Shown: positions 29,189 to 37,534 of the stretch, piece after piece
Position numbering within the stretch: the first letter of the stretch is position 1
Layout of the letters: each line of letters opens with the position of its first letter
Assembly (NCBI RefSeq): GCF_011684115.1
Contig: NZ_JAADJV010000001.1
Coordinates: 248,001-312,000, forward strand
DNA length: 64,000 bases
Direction of reading: 5' to 3'
Origin: Rahnella aceris
GTDB lineage: Bacteria; Pseudomonadota; Gammaproteobacteria; Enterobacterales; Enterobacteriaceae
Made by a program: the position numbers and the translations under genes
The notes under the pieces: generated by a model
Seen by the model: the letters and a program-made list of their open reading frames with translations, nothing else
Told to the model about the DNA's origin: nothing
Database searches by the model: none

Positions 29189-29665
29189 ATGAAACTTTGG
29201 AAAATTGTGGCAGTCTCCGCTTTAGTCGTCAGTGGCAGTGCATTTGCAACCAGTCCTGGTCATGGCGGGGGTGGCTCTGACCACGGTCATAATCCACCTT
29301 CATCAACTGTGCCGACATTCACTGCCACTCAGTGGAATTCTGAAATTCAGATTTACCAGCAGGGCACGGCAAACCTGGCGAATGCCACTCAATCTGGCGC
29401 ACAAAAATCGCTGACCGCAATCAGTCAGGATGGCTACAGAAATAGCGCCGGGACGACTCAGACCGGTGATGGCAGCCTGATCAGTGTGGTACAAAAAGGT
29501 GAATACAACGGCGCTAACGTTTCTCAGAGCGCTAACGGCAGCAAAGTGCTCGTGTCCCAGAACGGTTCAGGCAACTATGCCCAGGCTTCACAAGGTGCCA
29601 ATGGATCTCTGACCAGCATTACTCAGGTCGGTACCGCGAACCTGGCCTACGCGTCACAAAACTGA
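29189..29665 (+). CDS. csgA: major curlin subunit CsgA
   Basis: The main amyloid subunit of curli fibres. Signal peptide (VSALVVSGSAFA), a His/Gly-rich N-terminal stretch for secretion (HGGGGSDHGHNPP), then five S-x5-Q-x-G-x-x-N-x-A-x3-Q repeats beginning at SEIQIYQQGTANLANATQ and ending with SLTSITQVGTANLAYASQ. The terminal repeats keep the canonical Gln/Asn ladder; the middle repeats have Gly/Asp-type gatekeepers. 39 bases after csgB. Confidence 0.98.
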   Translation: MKLWKIVAVSALVVSGSAFATSPGHGGGGSDHGHNPPSSTVPTFTATQWNSEIQIYQQGTANLANATQSGAQKSLTAISQDGYRNSAGTTQTGDGSLISVVQKGEYNGANVSQSANGSKVLVSQNGSGNYAQASQGANGSLTSITQVGTANLAYASQN

Positions 29666-29673
29666 TTAGTGTT

Positions 29674-29694
29674 CCCTCCCCTGCGAAGGGGAGG
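29674..29694. repeat. short palindromic repeat (CCTCCCC-TGCGAA-GGGGAGG)
   Basis: A perfect seven-base stem with loop TGCGAA between csgA and csgC. A longer copy with the same core and loop lies at 33472-33499 between fdhF and hypF, so this is a dispersed REP-like unit. Confidence 0.65.
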
Positions 29695-29705
29695 AGTAAA
29701 GCAGA

Positions 29706-29730
29706 ACAGGGCACTAGCCCTGTTTTTTTT
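29706..29730 (+). terminator. terminator between csgA and csgC
   Basis: Perfect stem AACAGGGC / GCCCTGTT with a four-base loop and eight T. It lies 40 bases after csgA and 26 bases before csgC, so it should reduce csgC expression from the csgBA promoter. Confidence 0.88.
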
Positions 29731-29755
29731 CGACGGAACCCTGAGGATAAACGCT

Positions 29756-30085
29756 ATGCACTTACTGCTGATCGCCGCCGTGATGTCCAACCAGCTTTGG
29801 TTTGATACGCACAACGAGGCGCAGAATTATGTTATTACCCCGATGGTCAGTCTCACCAAAGCCTGTTCCTGTCAGGTGGCGGTTTCTGTTTTGCAGGAAA
29901 GCACCGCAGGCACCAGCACCAGCCGCCAGAGCCACAATGTGAATCTTTCCGCCAATCAGCCACAGCCTCTGGGACAGATGCGTTTTGCCGTCCAGCCCGG
30001 CGGGAAAACACAAATTATGATAACCATTACAGACGGCGACAAACTGCGTCTGGAAAAGCAGCTTACCTTGCCGAATGACGCCTGA
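29756..30085 (+). CDS. csgC: curli assembly inhibitor CsgC
   Basis: A small periplasmic immunoglobulin-like protein that stops CsgA from forming amyloid inside the cell. The CxC motif typical of CsgC is visible (ACSCQV, Cys37 and Cys39), as is the beta-rich pattern ending QIMITITDGDKLRLEKQLTLP. The ATG at 29756 follows TGAGGATAAACGCT and gives 109 residues; the N-terminus acts as a short signal sequence (LLLIAAVMSNQLWF). Upstream open frame crosses the terminator and is not used. Confidence 0.9.
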   Translation: MHLLLIAAVMSNQLWFDTHNEAQNYVITPMVSLTKACSCQVAVSVLQESTAGTSTSRQSHNVNLSANQPQPLGQMRFAVQPGGKTQIMITITDGDKLRLEKQLTLPNDA

Positions 30086-30096
30086 TACCGGGCGGA

Positions 30097-31122
30097 TCAC
30101 ACCGCCAGATTGTCATAGCCTTTGCGGCGATAATTAAGGACAGAGATGCCCCAGAACACGACGAAAATCGCCACAGCCGCATAGCCGACGCTGCCCATAT
30201 TCTCATTCAGGCGTTCGACAACCGCCCATATTCCGCCGTGTAAATCCAGTTTATCGGCCATCAGTCCGAGTGCTTCCAGGCCGCCGATCAACAGAGCGAT
30301 CATCACGCTGGTGGCTGTAATCGTCATGTTGTAATAGAGCTTTCGCACCGGTTTATCGAACGCCCAGCCGTAAGCGCCGACCATGACAAAGTTATCCAGC
30401 GAATCGACCAGTGCCATGCCGCTGGCGAACAACGCCGGAAATACCAGAATGCTCCATACGGACATGCCGGAAGAGGCCCCCGCAGCGGAAATCCCCAACA
30501 GGCCAATTTCCGTGGCGGTATCAAAACCCAGCCCGAACAAAAATCCCACCAGATACATCTGCCAGCTTTTATTCACCAGATTAAACGCAAAGCTGAATAA
30601 CCGGCTCATCACACCTCCCTGCATCGCGTGGGTTTCTCCGGCGTCCGGAAAGCTTTTGCCCTGTTTGATCTTCTGAAAACGGCGGTAAACATCGCGCAGG
30701 ATCAGCGCATTCAGCAGGGCCATCATCAGTAAAAACAGTGCGGAAACCATCGTGCCGATGGTGCTGCCATAATCGTGCAACCAGCCAATTTTGTTGCCAA
30801 ACATCAGTGACGTTGCGGCGATCGCCACGCAGGCCAGTACCACAATGCTGGAATGTCCGAGGGAGAAAAATGCCCCGACGGCCACCGGACGCTGACCCTG
30901 TTGCATCAGCTTGCGGGTAACGTTATCGATAGCTGCAATATGATCGGCATCGACGGCATGACGCAGCCCGTAACCGTAAGCCAGCAAGGCCGCCGCCACC
31001 AGCGCCGCATTGTGGCGAAACACCACCAGTGCCCAGCCCCAGGCCAGTAAATTGATTGCCAGCAGCCCGATCAGCAGCCAGAAAGCACGACGGTGCGTGT
31101 GAAAAAAATCACGGTTAATCAT
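30097..31122 (-). CDS. NiCoT-family nickel/cobalt permease (HoxN/NixA type)
   Basis: A high-affinity Ni(II)/Co(II) importer of the inner membrane. The defining signature [18 protein letters not shown] lies in the second helix (about residues 54-71). The other conserved NiCoT motifs are [12 protein letters not shown] and [15 protein letters not shown]. About eight hydrophobic segments. Its ATG overlaps the end of hypF by eight bases, so translation is probably coupled and the permease belongs to the hydN-fdhF-hypF operon. The context points to nickel supply for hydrogenase-3. Confidence 0.95.
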   Translation of the reverse strand: MINRDFFHTHRRAFWLLIGLLAINLLAWGWALVVFRHNAALVAAALLAYGYGLRHAVDADHIAAIDNVTRKLMQQGQRPVAVGAFFSLGHSSIVVLACVAIAATSLMFGNKIGWLHDYGSTIGTMVSALFLLMMALLNALILRDVYRRFQKIKQGKSFPDAGETHAMQGGVMSRLFSFAFNLVNKSWQMYLVGFLFGLGFDTATEIGLLGISAAGASSGMSVWSILVFPALFASGMALVDSLDNFVMVGAYGWAFDKPVRKLYYNMTITATSVMIALLIGGLEALGLMADKLDLHGGIWAVVERLNENMGSVGYAAVAIFVVFWGISVLNYRRKGYDNLAV

Positions 31123-33442
31123 GGGAGTCCTTGTTGTTAAAACCAGAAGAAAATTGCAGACGGGCGCAGGCGATAACGGCCTGACCCAAAGCCAGCCCGC
31201 CGTCTCCGGCGGGCACGTTTTGCGGCATCAGCACGCGAAGGGGGGCTAAATAATGATGTAAAAGCTGGCGCAGCAGGCGGTTGTGCAGCACGCCGCCACC
31301 CAGTGCGACCGTGCGGGTGTCGGTTCTCACCGCGTGGTAGCAGGCGAGGGCGGCAAAGCCTTGCGCCAGCGCGTCGTGAAAAGCGAAAGCCCGTGCGGCA
31401 GGCGTGGCATTCCAGCCGAGCCATTGCTGCCAGAACGTCGCTAAATCCAGAAAAGTGCCCGACGGCGTATGCCGCAGTGGCATCGTGACCGGATGCGAAA
31501 TACCCTGTGCACGTTGTGCCAGCGCTTCCAGACGGCATGCCGCTTCGCCTTCCCAGCTCAGTTGCGCAGGCGTACAGCCGAGTGCGGCGGCGACGGCATC
31601 AAACAAGCGCCCGCAGGAAGACGCCAGCGGGGCATTAATCCCGGCGGTGATGGCTCTGGAGAGCGGCAACCACGGATATGCCTGCAACACCTTTGCCTCC
31701 GGGCGTGTCTGCCAGTCCGGCACAAACGCCTGCCACTGCGCCAGCAAATTTCGCCACGGTTCCCGCGCGGCCCGGTCGCCACCCGGCAGCGCAACGGCAG
31801 GCAATCCGCCTAAATGTTCACAGTGCAGATAATCCACCTGTAAACACTCACCGCCCCACAGGGCACCGGTTTTATCGTCAGCAATACCATAACCCAGCCC
31901 GTCAAGCGCCAGCCCGATGACCTTGCTGCCATCCAGCGGCCAGTGATGTTCCGCCAGACACGCGGTGATATGAGCGTGATGATGAAGAACATCAATCATG
32001 CGTACACCGTGACTTTCCGCCTGCACATGACTGATATACGCCGGATGTGCATCACGGGCCACCGCCAGCGGCATACAGTCATAAAGGTGCTGAAAATGTT
32101 CAATCGCCTGCTGCTGCTGTCCGGCAATATCGCTGCGGGTGAGTGACCCGAAATGTGCGCTGAGAATCGCCTGATCACCGCGCACCAGACAGAAGGTATT
32201 TTTGAGGTCACCGCCCAGTGCCAGCAGCGACGGCTGGGCATCGAATCCGTCAGGCAACGTAAAAGCATCGGGCACATAGCCGCGTGCGCGGCGCAGCATT
32301 TCAGTACCGTGCGGCGTCACACGCAGCAGCGAATCATCGGCGCGCTGGACGATATCGCGGTTATGCAACAGCCACATGTCTGCAATGCCATCGAGTTGCA
32401 ACAGCGCAGCCGCATTAGTCAGCACGGGGGCACAACCGTTCGCATTTCCGGAGGTCATCACCAGCGGAGTATCCACTGCCTGCATCAGCAAATGATGCAG
32501 CGGGGTAAACGGCAGCATCAGTCCGACTTCGTCCAGTTCCGGCGCGATTGCCGCGCACAGCGGCGACATCGCGCTTTTCGTTGCCAGTACGATGGGCGCG
32601 GCCGGTGACTCCAGCATTTCGCGCAGTGCAAATGGCGGGCTTTCATCGCTGCATTCTGCCAGCCAGCCGATGTCCGGCAGCATCACCGCCAGCGGTTTTG
32701 ACGGACGCTGTTTACGTTCGCGCAGCCGCATCACCGCGTTTTGCTGCGTGGCATCGCAGGCCAGATGAAAGCCTCCCAGCCCTTTAATAGCGACGATTTT
32801 ACCCGCGCGTAATGCCGCAACCGCGTATTCCACCGCCGCATCTCCTTGCGCCAGCATGTCGCCATTTTGCAACGTCGCGCTGACCTGCGGCCCGCACTGC
32901 GGGCAGGCGACCGGCTGTGCGTGAAACCGCCGGTCGGCGGGGTTCTGATATTCCTGCTGACAGTGCGGACACAATGTAAATTCCGCCATGCTGGTGGAAG
33001 GGCGGTCATAAGGCATGGCGCGGATCAGTGTAAAACGCGGGCCGCAATGTGTGCAGTTGGTGAAGGCGTAGCCGAAACGACGATCACCCGGGCGGGTGAT
33101 GTCTTTCAGGCATTCCGGGCAGGTTGCCGCGTCGGGCACCACCTGCGTATCCATCCGGCTGTGACGGCTGTCAGCGATAGTGAAATTTTGCGGAAGCGTC
33201 TGCCAGTCGAAAGGATTGAAGCTGATGCTGTCGATGCGCGCCAGCGGCGGGCAGTCGCGCTGTAATTGTTCAATAAAAAGTTCGAGATTGACCGGCTGAA
33301 GCAGCCTGATTTCCACACCCGCGCTGTCATTACACACTTCCCCCCGGAGCTGCAGACGGTCGGCCAGTTGCCAGATAAAAGGTCGGAAACCGACGCCCTG
33401 GACTTTGCCGCAGACGCGAATGAGCAGACCGGAATCAGACAT
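31115..33442 (-). CDS. hypF: [NiFe]-hydrogenase maturation carbamoyltransferase HypF
   Basis: Makes the carbamoyl group that HypE converts to the cyanide ligands of the NiFe centre. Domains in order: acylphosphatase-like (residues 1-90, [15 protein letters not shown]), two zinc fingers (CPEC...CTHC at about 110-135; CPHC...CPQC at 160-185), YrdC-like domain (about 205-390) and the Kae1-like C-terminal domain with the metal motif HHHAHITAC (about residue 480). 775 residues, slightly longer than E. coli. Start preceded by AGAGGT. Downstream of fdhF, overlapping the nickel permease. Confidence 0.98.
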   Translation of the reverse strand: MSDSGLLIRVCGKVQGVGFRPFIWQLADRLQLRGEVCNDSAGVEIRLLQPVNLELFIEQLQRDCPPLARIDSISFNPFDWQTLPQNFTIADSRHSRMDTQVVPDAATCPECLKDITRPGDRRFGYAFTNCTHCGPRFTLIRAMPYDRPSTSMAEFTLCPHCQQEYQNPADRRFHAQPVACPQCGPQVSATLQNGDMLAQGDAAVEYAVAALRAGKIVAIKGLGGFHLACDATQQNAVMRLRERKQRPSKPLAVMLPDIGWLAECSDESPPFALREMLESPAAPIVLATKSAMSPLCAAIAPELDEVGLMLPFTPLHHLLMQAVDTPLVMTSGNANGCAPVLTNAAALLQLDGIADMWLLHNRDIVQRADDSLLRVTPHGTEMLRRARGYVPDAFTLPDGFDAQPSLLALGGDLKNTFCLVRGDQAILSAHFGSLTRSDIAGQQQQAIEHFQHLYDCMPLAVARDAHPAYISHVQAESHGVRMIDVLHHHAHITACLAEHHWPLDGSKVIGLALDGLGYGIADDKTGALWGGECLQVDYLHCEHLGGLPAVALPGGDRAAREPWRNLLAQWQAFVPDWQTRPEAKVLQAYPWLPLSRAITAGINAPLASSCGRLFDAVAAALGCTPAQLSWEGEAACRLEALAQRAQGISHPVTMPLRHTPSGTFLDLATFWQQWLGWNATPAARAFAFHDALAQGFAALACYHAVRTDTRTVALGGGVLHNRLLRQLLHHYLAPLRVLMPQNVPAGDGGLALGQAVIACARLQFSSGFNNKDSHD

Positions 33443-33471
33443 AAATACCTCTTAAATCTCAGGGGGGGGTT

Positions 33472-33499
33472 GCTCCTCCCCCTGCGAAGGGGGAGGAGC
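33472..33499. repeat. short palindromic repeat between fdhF and hypF
   Basis: A perfect palindrome GCTCCTCCCC ... GGGGAGGAGC around CTGCGAAG. It shares core and loop with the unit at 29674-29694. It could stabilise or attenuate the mRNA between fdhF and hypF. Confidence 0.65.
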
Positions 33500-33506
33500 T
33501 TAAAAA

Positions 33507-35678
33507 CTAAACCTCAACCACCGGGATCACATCTTCCACGGCGCTGCGCAGGCGCGCTTTCATGTCGCTGTAAGTCTGATGAGCGTAGTTCTCTGCCCAG
33601 CGCTGATCGGCGATCTGCTCGACTTTCACCGCGCAGTATTTGGTTTCCGGCGTTTTGGAAATCGGGTCGAGATTGTCCTGGGTCAGTTCATTACAGGCAC
33701 CGATCCACCACTGATACGTCATGTACACCGCACCCGGGTTGATACGTTCGTTGTAGTTGGCGCGGGAAATGACTTTGCCACGGCGTGATGCCACCCAGAC
33801 CAGTTGCTGATCACGGATACCCAGCGCCTGGGCGTCCACCGGGTGCATCTGCACGAAGCCCGGTTCATCAGCCAGCGTTTGCAATGCCGCACAGTTACCG
33901 GTCATTGAACGGCAGGAGTAGTGACCGACTTCACGCACGGTACACAACACCAGCGGATAATCGCCGTCCGGCACTTCAGCCGGTGCGCGCCACGGTGCGG
34001 CAAACAACTGGCCTTTACCGGTCGGGGTATCGAAGTGATTGTCGGCATACAGATATGGCGTCCCCGGGCTTTCAAGCGTGGTACAAGGCCACTGCACGTG
34101 TCCCAGTTCGCCCATTTTTTCGTAGGTGGCGCCGTAAAACAGCGGACACAGGCTGCGCATTTCGTCCCAGATTTCCTGGTTATCGTTGTAATGCATCGGA
34201 TAACCCATTTCGGTCGCCAGCAGGCTGATAATGTCCCAGTCGCGCTTGACGTTATATTTTGGTTCGATGGCTTTCTCGAAGCGCTGGAAGCCACGGTCTG
34301 CGCAGGAGAAGACACCGCCGTGTTCGCCCCAGGAAGTGGCCGGTAAAATCACGTCGGCCTGCTCGGCGGTTTTGGTCATGAAGATGTCCTGAACCACCAC
34401 GAATTCCAGTGCTTCAAAGCCTTTGCGCACCAGACCTAAATCGGCTTCGGTCTGCAACGGATCTTCACCCATGATGTAATAGGCTTTAACTTTGCCTTCA
34501 AGGGCCAGATGCGGGATTTCCGTGATACGGTGACCGACTTCGGTGTCCATCTGATTCACGTCAATGCCCCAGGCATCGGCGAATTTCGCGCGAACTTTCG
34601 GATCGGTGACGGACTGATAGCCCGGGAATTCATTCGGCAGCACACCCATATCACAGGCACCCTGCACATTATTCTGACCGCGTACCGGTCCGACGCCGAC
34701 GTTGGCGCGGCCAAGATTACCGGTCAGCAAAGCCAGCCCTGCCAGACCTTTTACCACGTCAACCGCCTGACCAAACTGGGTGACGCCCATGCCCCACATG
34801 ATGGTGGCTGAAGGTGCAGCGGCGTAAGTGCGCATCGCCTGACGGATTTGCTGCGCGGAAACACCGGTCTGTTCTGCCACGGCTTCCGGTGAGTAATCCG
34901 CCACATTTTTGCGGTATTCCTCAAAGCCTTCGGTGTATTTCGCGACATAGTCATGGTCATACAGATCTTCTTCGATCAACACGTGGGCAAAGGCATTCAC
35001 CAGCGCCATGTTGCAGCCGTTTTTGATTTGCAGATGCTGATCGGCAATACGTGCGGTTTCGATGCGGCGGGGGTCGCAGACGATGATCTGCGCGCCTTTT
35101 TCTTTCGCTTTGATCACACGGCGCGCGACGATGGGATGGGAATCCGCGCAGTTATAGCCGAACACCAGCAGACATTTTGAGTTTTCGATATCGCCGATGG
35201 AATTACTCATCGCGCCGTTACCGAGCGTGGCCTGCAAACCGGCCACCGACGGGCCGTGACACACGCGGGCGCAGCAGTCGACGTTATTGGTGCCGATCAC
35301 TGCACGGGCAAATTTCTGCATCACATAGTTGGTTTCATTGCCGGTCCCGCGGGAAGAGCCGGTGGTCATAATGGAACGCGGGCCGTGTTTTTGTTTAATG
35401 TCTTTCAGGCGCTGTGCGGTGTAACGGATGGCTTCATCCCAGCTGACGGCTTCGAATTTTCCGCCTTTCTGGCGGCGGATGAGCGGCTGGGTCAGGCGCG
35501 GGGTCAGCAGTTTGGTGTCATTGAGAAAATCCCAGCCGTAATAGCCTTTCAGGCACAGTTCGCCCTGATTGGTGACGCCGTTCGCGGCTTCCGCACGGAT
35601 GATTTTTCCGTTATCTACAACCAGATTCAATTTACATCCGGCGCCGCAATACGGGCAGACAGTGGTGACTTTTTTCAT
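33507..35678 (-). CDS. fdhF: formate dehydrogenase H, cysteine (non-selenocysteine) form
   Basis: The molybdopterin enzyme that oxidises formate to CO2 in formate hydrogenlyase. An N-terminal 4Fe-4S site (Cys8, Cys11, Cys15, Cys42) and Lys44 are followed by the bis-MGD domains; it follows E. coli FdhF closely over 723 residues. The metal ligand that is selenocysteine 140 in E. coli (TGA codon) is here a TGT cysteine in NNVDCCARVCHGPSV, with His141 retained, so no SECIS element is needed. AAGGAAG precedes the ATG. It is 23 bases downstream of hydN, in one operon with hydN, hypF and the nickel permease; in E. coli fdhF is a separate unit elsewhere. Confidence 0.96.
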   Translation of the reverse strand: MKKVTTVCPYCGAGCKLNLVVDNGKIIRAEAANGVTNQGELCLKGYYGWDFLNDTKLLTPRLTQPLIRRQKGGKFEAVSWDEAIRYTAQRLKDIKQKHGPRSIMTTGSSRGTGNETNYVMQKFARAVIGTNNVDCCARVCHGPSVAGLQATLGNGAMSNSIGDIENSKCLLVFGYNCADSHPIVARRVIKAKEKGAQIIVCDPRRIETARIADQHLQIKNGCNMALVNAFAHVLIEEDLYDHDYVAKYTEGFEEYRKNVADYSPEAVAEQTGVSAQQIRQAMRTYAAAPSATIMWGMGVTQFGQAVDVVKGLAGLALLTGNLGRANVGVGPVRGQNNVQGACDMGVLPNEFPGYQSVTDPKVRAKFADAWGIDVNQMDTEVGHRITEIPHLALEGKVKAYYIMGEDPLQTEADLGLVRKGFEALEFVVVQDIFMTKTAEQADVILPATSWGEHGGVFSCADRGFQRFEKAIEPKYNVKRDWDIISLLATEMGYPMHYNDNQEIWDEMRSLCPLFYGATYEKMGELGHVQWPCTTLESPGTPYLYADNHFDTPTGKGQLFAAPWRAPAEVPDGDYPLVLCTVREVGHYSCRSMTGNCAALQTLADEPGFVQMHPVDAQALGIRDQQLVWVASRRGKVISRANYNERINPGAVYMTYQWWIGACNELTQDNLDPISKTPETKYCAVKVEQIADQRWAENYAHQTYSDMKARLRSAVEDVIPVVEV

Positions 35679-35701
35679 GGTCTTGCTTCCTTAATCCGGG
35701 G

Positions 35702-36247
35702 TTAAAACAGCAACGGGGAGGTGCTGTCGAGCGCAGCGCGGCGGCGTTTTTCTGCGTTCATTTCCTGTAAGTGGTTACGGTCGATAGCGAAAAGTGCCTT
35801 GGTCGGGCAGATTTCCATACAGGCCGGGCCTTCAGCGCGGGTGTGGCACAGGTCGCATTTGTGCGCCTCGGCTTTATCCGAGGTGGTGACCATCGCCGCG
35901 CCGTTCTGGCGGAAAACGGGTTTGGTGACGACTTCCATGGCGCCGTACGGGCAGGCGACAACGCAGGTCTTACAGCCGATGCAGCGTTCCTGCATCACCT
36001 GTACATGATCTCCTGTGCGAAGAATGGCACCGTTCGGACAGACGTTGGCACAGGGCGCATCTTCACACTGGCGACACATCACCGGTGTACTGAGATTGAC
36101 ACCTTTAATGACGTGCAGACGCGGTGCGAATGTCGCGGCGTTGAGCAGCGAGATATCCTGCGATTCACTGTGAGCCATCACGCAGGCAATTTCACAGGTA
36201 CGACAGCCGATGCATTTTTTAGGGTCGGCGATGATAAACCGGTTCAT
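35702..36247 (-). CDS. hydN: electron-transfer ferredoxin-like protein HydN
   Basis: A four-cluster 4Fe-4S protein thought to help formate dehydrogenase H activity or electron transfer. Cysteine groups: CIGCRTCEIAC, CRQCEDAPCANVCP, CIGCKTCVVACP and CDLC...CMEICP. 181 residues versus 175 in E. coli HydN, which it follows closely. The ATG at 36247 is preceded by GGAGAG; the open frame upstream lies in an ERIC-type element. First gene of the hydN-fdhF-hypF-nickel permease operon. Confidence 0.96.
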   Translation of the reverse strand: MNRFIIADPKKCIGCRTCEIACVMAHSESQDISLLNAATFAPRLHVIKGVNLSTPVMCRQCEDAPCANVCPNGAILRTGDHVQVMQERCIGCKTCVVACPYGAMEVVTKPVFRQNGAAMVTTSDKAEAHKCDLCHTRAEGPACMEICPTKALFAIDRNHLQEMNAEKRRRAALDSTSPLLF

Positions 36248-36257
36248 TTTTCTCTCC

Positions 36258-36386
36258 AAATCCCCGTCGTCCTTGACATCGCAGGTGCGTTGGCTGCGTT
36301 CACTCGCCCGAATCACTGACTCATGTCAGCTCATCGGGACTCCTTCGCTTGCCGCCTTCCTGCCATGCCAATGCCTTAGGGGATTT
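36258..36386. repeat. ERIC-type repeat in the hydN leader
   Basis: A 129-base element with eight-base terminal inverted repeats AAATCCCC / GGGGATTT. Its internal sequence (GTGCGTTGGCTGCGTTCACTCG, then CTTGCCGCCTTCCTGC) closely matches ERIC, and it aligns end to end with the copy at 15768-15894. It lies between the sigma-54-like promoter and the hydN start, so it becomes part of the mRNA leader. Confidence 0.88.
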
Positions 36387-36433
36387 CAGTGTGCTTTTAA
36401 TTCAGGGGGTTAAAAGTTTTCATCTACTTCTAT

Positions 36434-36448
36434 ACATAAAACGTGCCA
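36434..36448 (-). promoter_or_regulatory. sigma-54-like promoter of hydN-fdhF-hypF
   Basis: Minus strand TGGCACG-TTTT-ATGT: a perfect -24 element, but the -12 dinucleotide is GT instead of GC. The surrounding 19 bases are identical to the hycA promoter at 44875-44889, which does have GC. The predicted mRNA start is about 175 bases before hydN because of the ERIC-type element. Confidence 0.7.
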
Positions 36449-36508
36449 GTTTCGGATGCTTGTTTTTATCTATGTATTTCAGTTGGTTATATAAAAATGA
36501 CGTAACGA

Positions 36509-36546
36509 TGACGAAATGTCGGGCTGATGTCATGTCTGTTTCGTCA
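36509..36546. promoter_or_regulatory. inverted repeat TGACGAAA...TTTCGTCA upstream of hydN
   Basis: Perfect eight-base arms separated by 22 bases, 60-100 bases upstream of the sigma-54-like promoter. The same words occur as a tight inverted repeat between hycA and hycB. FhlA enhancer sites in E. coli contain similar TTTCG/CGAAA words, so FhlA binding is likely but inferred. Confidence 0.55.
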
Positions 36547-36552
36547 CCGCAT

Positions 36553-36566
36553 CGACAGTTATGTCG
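36553..36566. promoter_or_regulatory. candidate FhlA-type operator, CGACAG-TT-ATGTCG
   Basis: A near-perfect palindrome; related sites are CGACAT-TT-ATGTCG at 44221 and CGACAT-AT-ATGACG at 44999. All three are upstream of FHL transcription units. Confidence 0.55.
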
Positions 36567-36576
36567 ACAGCCGCTG

Positions 36577-37062
36577 TCAGAGGCTTTCGGGCCGGAAAGG
36601 GGCGATTCCCAGCCCCTGCTCCAGCGCAGGCAATAGCTGATACAGGCGGTTCACGGCCTGTTCAACGGCGGCACTCATCGGGAAGTAAAAAGCCACCACG
36701 TCCGGCTGAATGCCGACAAAGGTGATCTGCGGGATGTCTTCACGCAATTGCTGAATAAGGAACGTCAGCGGCAGATTGTGGGTGGTCATCATGAACATCT
36801 CAGCGATGTCATCTTCATCGATAATGCGCATTTCACCGGGTGTCAGCCCCATGTCGGTGGCATCGACAATCACCAGATGCGCAGGCCGCAGTTCACGTAA
36901 ATAACCGATGTCGTTTTCTGGTGCCGCACCGCCGTCAACCACAGTCCAGCCGGACAGCGGTTTTTCAGCGCACAGTTCGGCCAGCCGCGGGCCGGCACCG
37001 TCGTCGCCCATCATGCTGTTGCCCACGCACAGCAATGCGTAGCGGGAGGATAAATCAGGCAT
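36577..37062 (-). CDS. hycI: hydrogenase-3 maturation protease HycI
   Basis: The endopeptidase that removes the C-terminal tail of HycE after nickel insertion. It has the family's GNSMMGDDGAGP nickel-binding motif (Asp at residue 16), VDATDMGLTPGE and the TTHNLPL histidine segment. 161 residues. The start codon overlaps the end of hycH by eight bases. Last gene of the hyc operon. Confidence 0.97.
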   Translation of the reverse strand: MPDLSSRYALLCVGNSMMGDDGAGPRLAELCAEKPLSGWTVVDGGAAPENDIGYLRELRPAHLVIVDATDMGLTPGEMRIIDEDDIAEMFMMTTHNLPLTFLIQQLREDIPQITFVGIQPDVVAFYFPMSAAVEQAVNRLYQLLPALEQGLGIAPFRPESL

Positions 37063-37534
37063 CGTATCTCCTGACCATCAGGTACATGGCGGGGTCGTTT
37101 TCAATCTGGGCAAGCAGGGTGATCAGCGCATCGCTCCAGCCCTGTTGCGTATCACTCATGTACGGGCGGGCAGCGCTCAGCGCCAGCGCCAGCAGGTGGG
37201 TGTGGCTGCTGTCGATAATGATCTCTCCGAAACGCTGCACACCGGCCAGTTTTCGATATGCTTCGCTGTTTTCGGGCAGGCAGTCAATCCAGTGCATATA
37301 CCCGTCGAGAGGGCATTCGAGACGAGATTTCAGGCAGTCGATCACCCCGAGGTGATGGCCGATCGCCAGGCTGTAATACACCACTTCCTGCACTTTTTGC
37401 GAACTGCGTTTCAGGGCGCTTTTCTCATCGACAAACTTGCTGCTCAGCGAATAGAAAATCACTTTGTTCTTGTCCGGCTGATGACCGGCGTAGGGTTGAT
37501 GTCGCGCGTAGCGCTGGTCGTTGACGGAGGTCAT
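37055..37534 (-). CDS. hycH: formate hydrogenlyase maturation protein HycH
   Basis: A cytoplasmic protein needed for maturation of hydrogenase-3 large subunit. The core matches E. coli HycH: EVVYYSLAIGHHLGVIDCL, FGEIIIDSSHTHLLALAL and the end AMYLMVRRYDA. It has an N-terminal extension of about 23 residues with a small repeat (YARHQPYAGHQPD) not found in E. coli. The ATG at 37534 overlaps the hycG stop codon by one base (TGATG); whether the extension is really translated is uncertain, because MKNK-like internal starts are absent. Confidence 0.93.
   Translation of the reverse strand: MTSVNDQRYARHQPYAGHQPDKNKVIFYSLSSKFVDEKSALKRSSQKVQEVVYYSLAIGHHLGVIDCLKSRLECPLDGYMHWIDCLPENSEAYRKLAGVQRFGEIIIDSSHTHLLALALSAARPYMSDTQQGWSDALITLLAQIENDPAMYLMVRRYDA

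Larger units (their letters stand above)
36248..36576. other. hydN leader and regulatory region
   Basis: About 329 bases between hycI and hydN, same strand. From the hydN side: an ERIC-type element (36258-36386), a sigma-54-like promoter (36434-36448), and inverted-repeat FhlA-type sites (36509-36566) that run up to the hycI stop codon. No terminator with a T run follows hycI, so read-through from hyc is possible. Confidence 0.75.

Noticed and set aside
29189..29665. The periodic csgA and csgB repeats as a CRISPR or satellite array
   Set aside because: They encode the regular curlin repeats and vary at the DNA level as expected for protein-coding repeats.
35260..35280. Selenocysteine codon in fdhF
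   Set aside because: The codon is TGT, not TGA, so no recoding is needed.
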